Source: Panorpa germanica
Taxonomy: Eukaryota; Arthropoda; Insecta; Mecoptera; Panorpidae
NCBI GenBank assembly: GCA_963678705.1
Contig: OY783222.1
Span: 1,984,001-2,048,000, forward strand
Length of the DNA: 64,000 bases
Reading direction: 5' to 3'
Part shown: piece after piece, positions 12,972 to 28,610 of the stretch
How the letters are laid out: each line of letters opens with the position of its first letter
How positions within the stretch are numbered: the stretch's first letter is position 1
Notes under the pieces: model-generated
Database searches by the model: none
What the model was told of the DNA's origin: nothing
The model's input: the letters and a program-made list of their open reading frames with translations, nothing else
Position numbers and translations under genes: made by a program

Positions 12972-13582
12972 TGGAGCTTGTGTCCTATGTTTTAATTTCT
13001 ATAAAAGTACTACATATTGATAAAGTGGGTTACTAGAACCTCAAATGTTCAATTATTTTTTAATAACTCCTTATATGTTAAGAGATATTAACAATTAAAA
13101 AAGTCATTTTGTCTCTTTAATTATTAAAGGGATTTAACGTTGTACACATTCCAAATGCATGTGCTAATTTTACAGCTCATAAATCTCTGCTGTATGTATT
13201 TATATATCAAAATACCAAATATTATTTACAGCTATTTCAAGGAACAATAAAATTCCAATATTATGTCTGCCTTAGCACGGTTAAATAAAATAAAAACTTA
13301 TTATTCTTTGACTTTACTTGATATTTCGACTACCAACAGCTGCAAAACATTACCACAGCACTGACTTACTCAACAAATAACTGACGTTAAAATGCATTTC
13401 ACGTCATACAAATATGGCAAACTATTTCTAGCGCTAAAACTACAATTAAAATTATTAATTACTACATCTCCGTCAACATTTAGATATTTAATAAAATAGA
13501 CACGCCAATATACATTTATTAACATCAACTTCAATCAACAATTGAAAAATCGACCACTAAAAAATGGGGACACAAGCCCATT
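12972..13582 (+). mobile_element. Repeat family B, near-complete copy
   Basis: It starts GGAGCTTGTGTCCTATG and ends GGGGACACAAGCCC, an inverted pair. It is collinear with the copy at 31771-32391 and inverted relative to 8101-8672. It sits between the two reductase-like paralogs and has no coding capacity. Confidence 0.8.
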
Positions 13583-13830
13583 ATGTATGCAAAATGTTAT
13601 TTAATTTTATGTAAACATTTTATTTTCGCTCGATATATAGATTATAGAATGTAACAAAATATCAAAAAGTTTAAACAAGTTAAAACAATACAGTTGTTAA
13701 TAAATAAACTTATTTATAAAAAAGATAATGTATTTTATTTCCTGTTAAAACGCCTTACTATAAAAGAAATACCTCCATTATAACATTGTTTACTAAAATA
13801 AAGATATCGATATAAAAAATTAAGTATAAT

Positions 13831-14955
13831 TTATAAGTGATCAACATAACTTGATACAAAAATAGATTCTTTCGTCATTCCAAGTTGTTGCAATAATTCA
13901 AAACATTTTTCTTTAAATTCAGAATCACCAAAAATCAGAGCAAAGGTAATGGGATCATCCAACGCAGGTGGAAAAAATTGCAGTAAATCAGAACTTTCTA
14001 CATAACCAGAGGGTCCAGTCCAGTTTGAATCAGGCCGTTCTACAAACAAACTGGATCTAAATCTGCTATCAGCTGAATCCAACTGCTCTAAATTCGTCCA
14101 GCAAAAAGCGTTTTCCAACTCAGTGACATACCACATCAGGTGAATAAGTGTCACATTCTTTCGAAAGAGAAGGAATCTAATTATGCCTAATATAGTTACA
14201 ATTCCGTTCTCGTGCGCCATAAGCAAGACACGTGTATGGGGGGCTACTAAGTCGTAATCAAAGTTTTTGGTCATGTCAGACGCAACCAGTTCCTTTCCAA
14301 TGTCAAATGTCTGCGTGAAACTGCCGGTACTATTCAGTACCAAAACTAATGGAACGGTATTGTGACCTTTCATGACTTCTACAACCAGATTATAATAAGG
14401 ATTTAATTCCTTAATAAATGGCAAATTGCTGAAAAATCTGGAAGTATGTTCTCCATCATTAGTAGTCCCTGAAAACTTCATCGAATATCCAAATGGTAAG
14501 ATCGTATAAATCATCTCCTTCGTTTGTAAGCAATATACATATTGGTTTTTGACACAATGAACTTTCTTTGCTACATGATATGTAATAGGTTTTAATTGGT
14601 TTAAAATTCTGTTTTTCATTGTTCCATAAGTACCCCAAATTCTTTTATTTACTTTTTCAAATTTTATAAATATCACTCCAGAATCTTCCTCCACTGATGT
14701 TTCAGGTGGGAAGACTACTTTATCTACTAGAGTAATATTGATTCCGAAAATCAAATTGTCGTATTTTAAATCAACTGCTACATTACATCGATCTTCTTGG
14801 AGATGGATATACACATAAGGGTTGGAGAAATCTTTTGTGTAGAAATGAAATGCTACAAATGACATAATTTCATACCAATTAAATTTTGGTAGAGATTCCC
14901 TTAACGCCCGAACTCCAGTTGAACATTTACATTCTCTCTTCGGCATGACTATCAA
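13831..14955 (-). CDS. Cytochrome b5 reductase 4-like protein, paralog 2 (no b5 domain, intronless)
   Basis: A single-exon 374-aa protein with the same architecture as the neighbour at 11659-12828: CS domain at about 25-115 (NWYEIMSFVAFHFYTKDF), then a reductase-like module. It keeps more of the flavin motif (RFFS, 173-176; family RxYT/S) but has lost the nucleotide loop (HENGIV, 248-253, in place of GxGxxP), and its C-terminal GP is GD (IFGDSEF, 341-347). The two paralogs share diagnostic strings such as WTGP(T/S)G and LxQFFPPAxDxPIT, so they arose by duplication. Divergence is high but both frames are fully open, which argues for function. Its start faces ALADIN 752 bp away (divergent pair). 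Confidence 0.85.
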   Translation of the reverse strand: MIVMPKRECKCSTGVRALRESLPKFNWYEIMSFVAFHFYTKDFSNPYVYIHLQEDRCNVAVDLKYDNLIFGINITLVDKVVFPPETSVEEDSGVIFIKFEKVNKRIWGTYGTMKNRILNQLKPITYHVAKKVHCVKNQYVYCLQTKEMIYTILPFGYSMKFSGTTNDGEHTSRFFSNLPFIKELNPYYNLVVEVMKGHNTVPLVLVLNSTGSFTQTFDIGKELVASDMTKNFDYDLVAPHTRVLLMAHENGIVTILGIIRFLLFRKNVTLIHLMWYVTELENAFCWTNLEQLDSADSRFRSSLFVERPDSNWTGPSGYVESSDLLQFFPPALDDPITFALIFGDSEFKEKCFELLQQLGMTKESIFVSSYVDHL

Positions 14956-15707
14956 TTTTTAATTATTTTTATTATTAATTTCTTTTATTGTTTATTTTAA
15001 AACATAATTTTTTAATTCATTTTCAAGTAAATAATTACAAAATGATACTGATCATTTAATTCAAAAGCATAAAAAACAATACACCTTTCAATAAAGAATT
15101 TCGTCAAATAAATAAATGAATAATGGATTTCATTATGTACTTCATGTATTACTAGATTCAATATTATTTTTATCATTTTATCAATTATATTTTCTCTATC
15201 ATAGCAGGCATAAACTTTACTCTTATTCGCTCTCATAATTCTATTCTATCTAAATATGTAAATGTCTCTTAAAAGAACCATTTCAATTCTTCAAATATAT
15301 TAATAAGATTTTGCCTTTGATTATAATGGTACAAATAATATAGATATAGACTATAAAATATAATAAAATGTAAAACTCTTCAGGTCAATTTATTTAATTA
15401 AAAGTTACAAACGTTTTGCTAATAATAGCACAGAAAGTGTCTGCTGTCCTGGTGCATTATATATATTAAAGTTTTACAATCGTTTTAAATGGAACTTTCT
15501 TAATTAGAAATAAACTAATTACTAAATAATTTCTTATAAAATGTATTTTAAATTTCCCTCTTATTAAAAAACAACATCATCATGTAATCTCTGGCAACAC
15601 TTCACTATGTGTCAGACGCCTAAAATAGCGTAAAAATTATTTCTGACGGTTATAATACGTTTTAAAATATCTTATTTATAATAATTTTTATTATCTGCAA
15701 TATTATT
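14956..15707. other. Divergent intergenic region, reductase-like paralog 2 / ALADIN
   Basis: A 752-bp head-to-head spacer that should contain both promoters. I see no clear TATA or other named element that stands out from the AT-rich background. Confidence 0.4.
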
Positions 15708-17616
15708 ATGAATACCATGATATCTCTTGAATTCTTTGCATCTCCTCCACCAGGAAATGAGATATCAGTTTGTTATTTTAGTGGAACTGCTTATACAAAC
15801 GAAACTGTTGATAATAACATACTAAATCATCTGGTAGGTTATATTTTCTAATTTTATTTATCCTTATTTAAAGGAAATATAAAATCACCAGAATTAAATA
15901 TGTTTTTACTTATAGTTATGCAATCATCCGGATATTGTCATAAGTCGAGAACAGTTAATTCGTGGCAAACATGCAGAAGATGCTCAATCCTTATTTCTTC
16001 CAGGAAATGAAATTCTACCAAAACGTCTAGTTCGTATTTACTTTGAAAATGGTTTTATGGAGTCACTGCAAGTAGCTGCAGATCTTCATAACAGCTATGA
16101 ATCGAAATTTATTACAACTCCGGCGCATTACCTTTTGAAGGCAATAAAATACATTCAAAATATACAGTACGTAATAAAACCTCATCTGAAAGATGTGGGT
16201 AACAATCTTATACATCATTTCTCAGAAACTCGAACTTGGGCAAAAAGTCCAATTAGATGCCTGGCATGGCATCCTAATACAATGAGACTTGCCATTGTCA
16301 CTATCGATGACTGTATCAGAGTATATTCAGACAACGAAAAGAATTTTGTACCTATGCTTAAGGTAAATAATAATTAATATGAACAATACCAACATCTTCT
16401 TTCATTTCGATAAAAGGGCATTATTTTTAGGGACGCAATCAAACAAATATTTCTTGTGTATCATGGCGACCTTTTGCAGCTTTTGATATTGCTGTTGGAT
16501 GTGAGAATGGAGTCTTGTTATGGAAAATTGACCCTGTTTCGTTAGTTAGTCGTCCTTCAATTGCAAATGCAGTTACATTCAAACAGTAAGTTTATACGAT
16601 ATTGCAATAGTTGAACAAACATTTCCAATTTAATAATTAAATCTTTTAGGAAAATGGTATCTAGTGTTTCTTGGAATTATTCTGGTACTTTACTTGCTTC
16701 CGCTAGTGTTGTGGATGGAACATTTTTAGTATGGGATTGCGAATTGGAACAAAATGCGCCTGTGTATTGCTGTAGAACAGGCGTCTCGCTTTTGTTGTGG
16801 GCTCCAGAGAGTCATTCTTTATGCGCTATTGGAACAAACTCAATGTACAGGTAGTTACAGCTACCATGAATAAAAAGAACACAAAGTATACGTTTTTTAC
16901 AATATTCTAACACTATGTAATTTTTATTAGAATATACAATACAACTGATTGGAGTAAGAAACAATGGGATTTTCCAAAAGGAATTATACAGACTGCTTGT
17001 TGGACCCCATGTGGAAATCATTTACTATTCGCTAACACGGAGGAGCCTATTGTCTTTTCCTTAAACATGTCTTTTGTTAACGGGCCTGAGAAAAGTAATT
17101 TTTTATTTATGTATACCAAAAAAAATTATATTTTATTGTTTTCGAAAAACTCAATATGTTTTATGATACGATTATAGATACATGCAGCCCCCAACTGGCC
17201 CCCGTTTGTCTTGTTGACACGACAAAATTCAGCGCAACCGATGGTACTTCATTTGGAGGAATCGTTCAGTGTCTTAGAATATCTCCGAATGGTTCTTTCT
17301 TAGCAATTATGTTTAAAGACACGTCGTTAATTGTTGTCTGCAAACTAAAAGTTCTTTTTGCTGTTATAAACGTAACTCCATGGTAAGACCACTTTCTATT
17401 AAACAAACAAGTTATATTTACGAAAATAATAATAATATTAATTTATTCATAAATTGTATTTTTTCTTTTAGCACATTGATAAAGGGCTACAGTAATGAGT
17501 ATCCAACATCAATTGAATTTCAAAAAAATATCACAACAGAAGACTCTTCCAAAGTTATGTTAACAATTGCATGGTCTAGCACTAGAGTGCAACAATTTCC
17601 AATAACTGCAGAATAA
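15708..17616 (+). CDS. AAAS: ALADIN (AAAS), WD-repeat nucleoporin
   Basis: Seven exons join in frame: 15708-15833, 15916-16362, 16431-16585, 16650-16850, 16931-17094, 17178-17382 and 17472-17616, giving 480 aa. All introns are GT-AG and short (63-97 nt). ALADIN is a scaffold-like WD protein of the nuclear pore complex, anchored through NDC1. The N-terminus has the family's short Pro-rich start (FFASPPPG). From about residue 165 come WD/beta-propeller blades: CLAWHPNTMRLAIVTIDD, VSWRPF...CENGVLLWKID, SVSWNYSGTLLASASVVDG, LLLWAPESHS and CWTPCGNHLLFANTEEP. These match human ALADIN blade by blade. The C-terminus (AWSSTRVQQFPI) corresponds to the last blade; the low-complexity tail of the vertebrate protein is absent. 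A likely poly(A) signal, AATAAA, lies at 17762. Confidence 0.93.
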
Positions 17617-17761
17617 CTTAATTTATTAAGAACATAATACCTGTTTGTTTTCAATTTGTCATGTATTATGAAGACTGAAGTCTATGTTATCTAATGTATT
17701 TGAAATATATTTTTATATTTTCAATATATGCTATTTTATCATTCCTTTCAATTAAGTAAAT

Positions 17762-17767
17762 AATAAA
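17762..17767 (+). terminator. Candidate poly(A) signal of ALADIN
   Basis: AATAAA 146 nt after the ALADIN stop codon and before the next gene. AT-rich surroundings make chance occurrence possible. Confidence 0.45.
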
Positions 17768-18073
17768 CATTTAAATTACATAACTTTTACGTTTATTAAT
17801 AGTAAAATTTTGAACATTGTCTTATGTGTGCGACTAATGCCATCTATATTTTTATTTTAAAACTAAATTAATAATCTTTTCTCTTCGTGTGGATAGATGG
17901 CGAATTATAACAATACTGTCACTTTGACAATTTAATCTTATTTACACGTAATTATTTATTTATGTTGTCTGTTGATGTCTTTAAGATTAAAACAAATAAT
18001 TAGAAGTTAAATATATCGTGTTTATAGAAACATATAATATATTGTGTGAATATAAATTCCCAATGAAAACAAA

Positions 18074-19429
18074 ATGAGTTTGAATGAAAAAAGTTTGGAA
18101 AATATGTGTCGATTTTGCATTGAGAATAATTCAAAACTTCAATCTATATTTACAGAAAATATGTCGGTACCAAATCAAATATTATTATGTACATCTTTAC
18201 AGGTGATTTTTACATTTGCTATGCATAAATCGCATCTTCTTTTATAAACATTTAATGTTTACATATTCTACATTACTTTCTAGGTTATCAAAGGAGATGG
18301 CTTGCCTGAAGTAATATGTAAAGATTGTATTTTTAAATTGTCTATAGCATATGACTTTCGTACAAAATGTCATGAATCAGAAACATACTTAAAGAAGCAA
18401 ATAAATTCTTTCAACACAGACATAGATAACTTGTTTAAAACTGATCCTCAGTTTGATTTAATTTATAATGACAATTCGACAGACATTCAAAATTCTCCTG
18501 CTAAAACTGAAATTAAAAGCGATTTCACTGAGGTACTTGCCGATATGATAATTGTAGAAGGAGAAAATATGACTATAGTTAAAAAAATTAACAAAACAAG
18601 AAGTAAAACACGCAAGGTTACTAGTGCCACTAAGAAAAACATAGAAAATATTCTAAATAATGGCAATGAATCAATTGTAATAAGTAAAGATAAACCTAAA
18701 ATAAAGAAACGAACAAAAAAGATAAATCCTGTGCACGTTAAAAATATATCTGAAAGTGATAGCGACGATTTTATAGAAAAAGCAGAGCATAACTTGAAGA
18801 GTACTCAATCAAAGACAAAACCTAAGCGTATACGTAAACCAAAACAGTGTCAAGTTTGTGGAAAAATTTGCATTTGGTTGCGAACTCATATGTTGACTCA
18901 TACAGGTGTTAAAGCGTTCAAATGCGAGCATTGTGCTAAAAGTTTCACACAACTATCTCACTATAAATGTCATTTGAACATTCATACTGGAAACAAACCA
19001 TATCTCTGCGATATCTGTGGAAAAGGTTTTGCTGATCCAGCATCCAAACGATCACATTTAGTAACACACACGAAAGAAAGAAAATACAAATGTAATATTT
19101 GTGAAAAAACTTTTGGTTACTCTCATACTTTATCTGCACATAGAAAAACTCATACACAGGATCGTAAACACATTTGTACGATTTGCCAGAAACCCTTTTT
19201 ATCGAAATATGGATTAACAAAACATTTCAGAATTCATACGGGTGAGAAACCATACAAATGTGAATTTTGTGATAAAAGATTTTCTACTTCGGGAAACATT
19301 CAAACACATAAAAGAATTCATACAAGGGAGAGACCTTATAAATGCGATATTTGTGATATGACCTTTGCCTACAGAAGTGTATTAAATACACACGAAAAGA
19401 AACATTTCTTAACTAAACAAAAAACTTAG
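18074..19429 (+). CDS. ZAD-domain C2H2 zinc-finger protein
   Basis: Two exons, 18074-18202 and 18284-19429, with a phase-0 GT-AG intron, give 424 aa. The N-terminus is a ZAD (zinc-finger-associated) domain whose four Cys are C12-x2-C15 (CRFC) and C55-x2-C58 (CKDC). The first pair is on exon 1, so the short exon is required for a complete domain. A Lys-rich, acidic-patched linker (ESDSDDF) follows. From about residue 232 come seven C2H2 fingers. Finger 1 is compact (C-x2-C-x9-H-x3-H); fingers 2-7 are canonical with TGEKPY-like linkers. ZAD-C2H2 proteins are an insect-expanded class of nuclear DNA-binding factors that dimerise through ZAD. No specific ortholog can be named from sequence alone. 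The spacing to ALADIN is 457 bp, same strand. Confidence 0.92.
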
Positions 19430-20507
19430 TAATCTCAGAATATTTCTTTGAAGAAAAGTCACAGTAGAATGATTTGTTAACTAAGCTGCTTTCCGTTACT
19501 ATATTTATTATAAAATTTAGTAATAAATGAATCTATAGCTGGGTTCTCTAACTATATTGATAACTGTAAATGTTTCAAGAGGTAGTGATTGCCAATAACT
19601 TTTATTCTTGAAATTAATCTAAAGTTCTACATCTGGGAACAATATCGTTAAAATAGCTAGAGAATTGGCCTACTGATCATTAATGGCGTTGATTAAGTTA
19701 TCAATAAAAGTAAAAGGGTCTATAATTAGAGCATTCGTATTTCTACAGATGCAATGTTAAAGATGACGATAATATAAAGGCATTACTATCATACATTTGG
19801 TCGACCTTTTTGGCACCTTATTGTTTATTCTAATAACAGAGCTGCTCTGATATTACGAAAGTAAAAGATATGCTTACTATAGGTAACAGGATCTATTATT
19901 TTAATATATTTTATTTGTACTAAAGCTCTCAAAAAGTACAATCTTTACTATAACAAGTGGTAAAAATTGAAAATGATAAACTGTATTTTCCATTTATTGA
20001 GATTTGCATGAATAATTAACTGAAATCATTTGTTCATATAGAACTCATAATCTGCAGTGGTGCATGTGTGTAAAAGTTTCAAATTAATAAGATAATTTTG
20101 CATGATATTTAAATAAATGTATAATACTGTTAATTACTTAATATAAAATAATAAAAGATTTAGTTTTATATACATACATATTTGTTTTTTATTTAATAAT
20201 TTCTTATTTAAATTAAGATTTAATTAATAAAGACTTCTTCTTCTTTCTTGATTGAAAACTGCAAACTTCAATGTACTGTTTACATTTTGTGGTCAATGTG
20301 ATCGGTAGAATTTGTGTAAGTATAAAAATTTGTAGGTTATGAGTATTTAAAGTATATGAATTAAGTGAATTTTACTAATAGTTTTTATACAAATCCTCAA
20401 ATATTATTATAGTTGTTTACGGTTATCATTATTTATGTAAAATTGTCAATCTACAGATTTGCTTTAACGTTGTATGTAATAAAATAGTTAAAGAGCATTA
20501 ACTTAAC
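19430..20507. other. Intergenic region, zinc-finger gene to NOM1
   Basis: About 1.1 kb of AT-rich sequence with no supported gene. An AATAAA at about 19523 could serve the zinc-finger gene. The NOM1 promoter must lie at the right end. Confidence 0.4.
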
Positions 20508-23500
20508 ATGGGCAAATTTAAAAAGAAGACACCTCAAACGAAAAACAAAAATGTCAAAAAAACAAGAAAGGATATTAGAAAGGAACAAAGAAAGACTATA
20601 AAACAAAAAAGGCATGAGAGATACAAAATGAAGAATACTACTGGCAAATTTGTACGAGCTCCTTCAAATGATGACACACCTGCTACAGTTAAAAATCAGA
20701 ATGTGGTACGGATATAAACACTAGGTGTAAATTGTTATGTTCATTTTATTATGATATAATATAGTTTTAATATTAATTCTTAAGGGGAAAAATTCTAAGA
20801 AAGATCCAATCATAACTGTTGAACAAAGAGAAAGACAACGCCATGAAGCTCTTAAAAAAGAAATGGAAGGAATGCGAAAGCAGCAACTCCTGAAAGCTAA
20901 CGAATTGGAAGATGTAGGCATTAAGAAATTGGAAAAACAACTGAAGCTTAATAAAAAGAAGAAGGGTGGCATCGCGAAATCGTTTGCCTCTGACGGATTA
21001 GATTGTGTGTAGAGCAACTAATTAATTACATATCATATTTGGACGGTGTTATGCATTCATGTGTCAAGCGCCAAAATATTAAAAATTGAGTTAAGCACGA
21101 AATGTTGTTTCTAATACAATAAATAAAAATATTTTTTATGAACTATGTCATAAAAAAATTTGCATTCGATGTAAAAGCTTAAACTTATTATTACAATATC
21201 TCAATGCAGAATTCTCGTTTTGCAAAAATGGTTCATCCGCCTAAAGCATTGTTTCGTATTATTTAATAAAAGAATAATAAAAGAATAATTCCAATAAAAA
21301 TCCAATTCTAATTTGTGAAGTATAAACCTTAAATTATTTTATTAATATAAATAGTCCATAAGTTAATTTGCTTTTATGTGTCAAGAGACTTTGAAACATT
21401 TTTACAAATTTAATTAAGCATATTGAATTTTGCAATAATATTTTTTTATATTTTATCAGTTATTCTTTAAATTCATGATATTCCAATGAATAATTCATGA
21501 ATATCTGTAATAGTTCTAATATTTACTTGCTTATATGATAAAAATAATTCTAATTATTCTTATCTGAACAATTTGAATTAGAAAAACTAGAATGTTAATT
21601 TTCTCAAATCCCAGTATCTGGCGCTTGACACATGAATGCATAACAGTGTCCATTTATAAGGCGTGTATAAAATATTAATGATTTTGTTTCTTTCTAAGAT
21701 TTGCTGGAATTATTTGATTCGGATAAATTAGCCTCAGCAGCTAGTGCGGAAGAAAAATTGGCAGAAACAAATGAAGATGACTTTAACGAAGACTATGATA
21801 TAGCAATGGGAAAATCAACAGCTGCTATATCGAAAAAGAAATCTAAAGCAAAAAATACCGAAAAGTATGATAGTGAAGACTCTGATTTATCAGGTTAGCA
21901 ATAAATCCAAATTAAGTTTTGATATAGAAGAGATTATATAACATGTACTTCTTACAGATGTTGATTCAGAATTTGGAGAAAGAAATAGCAAACGCTTGCG
22001 TATTGATGAAGATGGTTCAGAAACTGAAGATGAAATAAATGATGATGCAGATATGGATGCATCATTGTCTGATGCCTCTGATGAATATGAATTGGATGAT
22101 CTCCTAAACTTAAATTCAGAGGGGTCAGACTATTCTGAACCAGATGAAGATGAAATAGATGACGAAGTTGCAAATGCTTACTTAGGTACACTGATTTAAA
22201 TATTAAATAGCTAATAATACAGTCGCTTACCAAAAATGTAATTACTCCTAAACTTTCTACTATAGTTACTTAATAGACGGTAAAAAATACTGTATAATCT
22301 TGTTTTATGTTCACGGAATTCTCAAAAATATATTTAAAGAAGCAGATTTATTACATAACTGGTTTTCTATTGAAATTACGTCAATAGATATACATGTTAT
22401 ATAGGTTTTCTTTATGGAATTTTAGGTTTGGGAGAATTTCCCGATGGTATTTTTCGTCCTGAAAATTTATCACCTGTTTTTGAAGAAACTAATTCAGATC
22501 TTGAGGATTATGATAACGGTGTAAACACTAACAAGAAATTACAATTAAAATATACAAATTTAAATAGCGATATGAGTACTTCTTTTGGTGGTCTGTATTT
22601 CGTTGTAAAATTGGAGAGAAATATTGGCAAATCGCACTTATCGTTTTTTCTTTAATTAAATATATCGTGTTTTATTTAAGATGAATCTGTTGATAATTCG
22701 GAATTTGAAATGGCAAACCCTAAAAAACGTAAAGCAGATTCTAAAGGTTTTTAAATAAATATACTTCTTTTTATAATAGATGAAAATGTAAGTTCAAAGT
22801 TTTAATGTATGTATATTTTTTAGATCAATCTAAGAGTCAAACAAAAAAGAAAATAAAATCTGATGAAGAAGCCGAATCTTTTTCAATGGATGGCGAAGAA
22901 TCTGAAGAAGATGTGGATATGTTGAACAGTGATGACAATTTTAGTGATAGTACTGAAAGCGCAGATGAATCTAAAGAAAAAGATGCTAATTGGGAGGATA
23001 TATATGGTAGGACTCGTGATAAAGATGGTAACGTTGTTAAAGTAAGTTTTATCCAAATAATAATTTAATGTGTTAGTATGCAAATTTAATATTTTACATG
23101 AATTTCATAGCAAACTGTCGGAAAATATGTGCCCCCGCATATTAGAGCTAAGCAGGCCGCATCTGCTCCTACAGAAAAGATGCTACGAATGAAAAGACAG
23201 ATTAAAGGGTTATTAAACAAAGTTACTGAAAATAATATACACAGCATAGCTTCCGAAATTGATGGCATATACATGAGTAACAGCCGACATGAGACTAATG
23301 ATTGTTTGGCAAGTTTGTCTATTGAAGCACTTGTTGTTAACAGTATGACCCCTGACCTAATGATTGCGCATCATGCTATGTTAATTGCTATTTTACATGC
23401 TAATGTAGGATCAGAAGTTGGTTAGTAAATATACAATTCTAATTAATCATTTAAATTGTATTAAAATTATTTTAAAATATATTTATTTTTATTCTAGGTG

Positions 23501-25105
23501 CTTATTATTTACAAACGGCAATAAACAAATTTGAGGAACTCTTGTTGGCTAATTTACCTGTAGAAAATAAAACCCTAGATAATGTTGTATCTATATTATC
23601 GAATTTATATAATTTTAAGGTAATATATAGTCCATGCTGTAATTTATTTTTATTAGTTCTGTTTATTTTCTAATAATACAATTGTTTCAGATTTATTCAA
23701 GCGCTTTGTTATTAGATATTTTAAAGAAGTTATCGAATAAGGTTACCGAAAAGAATGTAGAATGTGTTTTAGTTATTTTGAGAGTATCTGGATTCTTTTT
23801 AAGAAAGGAAGATCCAGGAACACTTAAGGATTGTATAATATCACTACAAAAATTAGGAAGCGAAGCCCCTGCAGAGATAGCTAACAAGTACGTATCTAAA
23901 TCAGAGTAAATATTTTATAATTACGTTTCTCATGCTTTCAATTTTATTTAGCTCGCGATTAAAGTTTATGATGGACGTACTTTTTGCAATAAAGAATAAT
24001 AATGTATCAAAAATACCTGCATATGACCCAGCTCCTTTGGAACATTTAAGAAAAACTCTAAGAGGATTATTGCGAAAAGGAAATTATGTACAGCCTCTTA
24101 ATGTATCATATGATGATTTGTTAAATGGTAATTATTTCTTCATTAATGTTTTCTTTTTCTTAACATTGAAACCTGTTAATGGAATTTTTTTGTAGCTGAT
24201 GAACGAGGTCGTTGGTGGCTTGTTGGTTCAGCTTGGGCTGGTGATCAAGTGAATGAAAGAACTTGTGGCGAAAAGGATGACAAAAACATTGGTGTTTATA
24301 GTCAACAATTACTAGAACTAGCGAAAAAGCAGCGAATGAATACTGATATTCGTCGAAATATATTTTGTGCTATTATGAGTGCTGAGGTATATTTTTTGCT
24401 GAGGTCGTTTTAATTAAGAATTTAAGAACAATTAACATAACTAAATATTTTTGATTATAGGATAACACAGACGCTATGGAAAAAGTTTTAAATTTAGGCC
24501 TCAAAGGAATTCAGGAACGTGAAATAGCTTATGTATTATTAAACTGTTGTTTGCAGGAAATACCTTACAATCCTTTTTATGCAGCATTAGCGGACAAATT
24601 TTGCAATATCGATCGAAAATATCAGGTATTTTGAAAGATTTAACTTTAACATAACAATAATTTGTCTATTTTGTGTTTATTAATGTTCTCTATTATTTAG
24701 ATGCCAATTCAATGTGCTATTTGGGGTAAATTAAGAGATCTGGAAGCACTAACACCGGACCAATCTGTTAATTTTGCAAAGTTCCTAACTTATTTGATAG
24801 CCGAGAAAGGTTTACCAGTGTCTGTTCTAAAGGTTATCGAATTTAGTGAGCTACAAAAATTACAATTTAAATTAGTACGCCGAATACTGTTAGGAATATT
24901 CCTAAATTATAACGATGATGATGTCAAAGAGATATTCCAGAGAGTAGCAACTGGTTCTAAATTGAAATTGTTTCGTCAAAGCTTAAGATTATTCCTACAA
25001 CATTTTCTTTTAGGTGCTAAAATTAATAATAAAGATGATTTGATTCGTAAAGTAAATTTAGTAGATACGATTTTAACAATTGGGGAATCTAATTCCCAAT
25101 ATTAA
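20508..25105 (+). CDS. NOM1: NOM1, nucleolar MIF4G/MA3 domain protein
   Basis: Fourteen exons: 20508-20705, 20785-21004, 21699-21893, 21958-22185, 22426-22590, 22681-22746, 22824-23041, 23111-23420, 23498-23619, 23691-23887, 23952-24127, 24196-24386, 24461-24625, 24701-25105. They join in frame to 951 aa. The N-terminus is very basic (MGKFKKKTPQTKNKNVKK). Residues 140-430 are acidic and low-complexity. KYVPPHIR at about 435 opens the MIF4G domain (RQIKGLLNKVTE onward), and the RWWLVGSAW block at about 705 is a NOM1/Sgd1 hallmark. The MA3 domain (KQRMNTDIRRNIFCAIMSAE, NCCLQE..YNPFYA) and the tail KVIEFSEL follow. NOM1 works in the nucleolus in small-subunit pre-rRNA processing and recruits eIF4A3-type helicases. 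The end of exon 5 was chosen by phase, so that boundary is least certain. It is convergent with NDUFS1. Confidence 0.92.
21041..21651. mobile_element. MITE inside NOM1 intron 2
   Basis: The ends are inverted copies of one another: GGACGGTGTTATGCATTCAT...GTGTCAAGCGCC on the left, and on the right the reverse of GGACACTGTTATGCATTCAT...GTGTCAAGCGCC (about 31 of 32 bp or slightly fewer). ATTT lies directly outside both ends (21037-21040 and 21652-21655), a possible 4-bp target duplication. The 611-bp interior is non-coding. It accounts for most of the 694-nt intron, far longer than the other NOM1 introns (64-240 nt). Confidence 0.8.
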
Positions 25106-25617
25106 ATGTTTATAATGATATTTATTGTAATTGTTAACGTAATAAATTAGTTTTTTTTCTATTTTGTTTATTTTCCTTCTTAAAAAGGTGTGTTTCGAAG
25201 TGTAGATTTAAACAAAAATCATTTGGTTTTTTCTTCAGGTATATTTATTGATCAAATTTTAGTAATTTAAATCTGCTTCTTTGCTACGAATCTTCTAAAT
25301 AAAATATTTTATTTACAATGACTGCTTTATGGTTCATATCATTTCGCAAGAACACTTAGTTACTAGATAATAGACAATGTAAACCATAAAGCTGATCATT
25401 GCAAATTAAAATGTTTTTAATTTCATACTTATATGGCCTTCAAAGGCTACTATTACTATTATCTCTGACTATTACTTGATAAATGTGAATGAATTTTGAT
25501 TTATTTGATATTTTGTTTTTATTCATAATTGATTTTATTATTATACAATCATCTCCATAACTATTAAATTAGTTTATATTGATTATGTTCTAATCTAACT
25601 ATACTTGAAATATATTC
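25106..25617. other. Convergent 3' region, NOM1 / NDUFS1
   Basis: 512 bp between two stop codons on opposite strands. AATAAA at 25141-25146 is a likely NOM1 poly(A) signal. TTTATT motifs (for example near 25244) could serve NDUFS1 on the minus strand. No gene seen. Confidence 0.5.

Positions 25618-28610
<2,993 letters not shown>

Noticed and set aside
18945..19220. Minus-strand frame of 91 aa
   Set aside because: Antisense shadow of the C2H2 zinc-finger exon.
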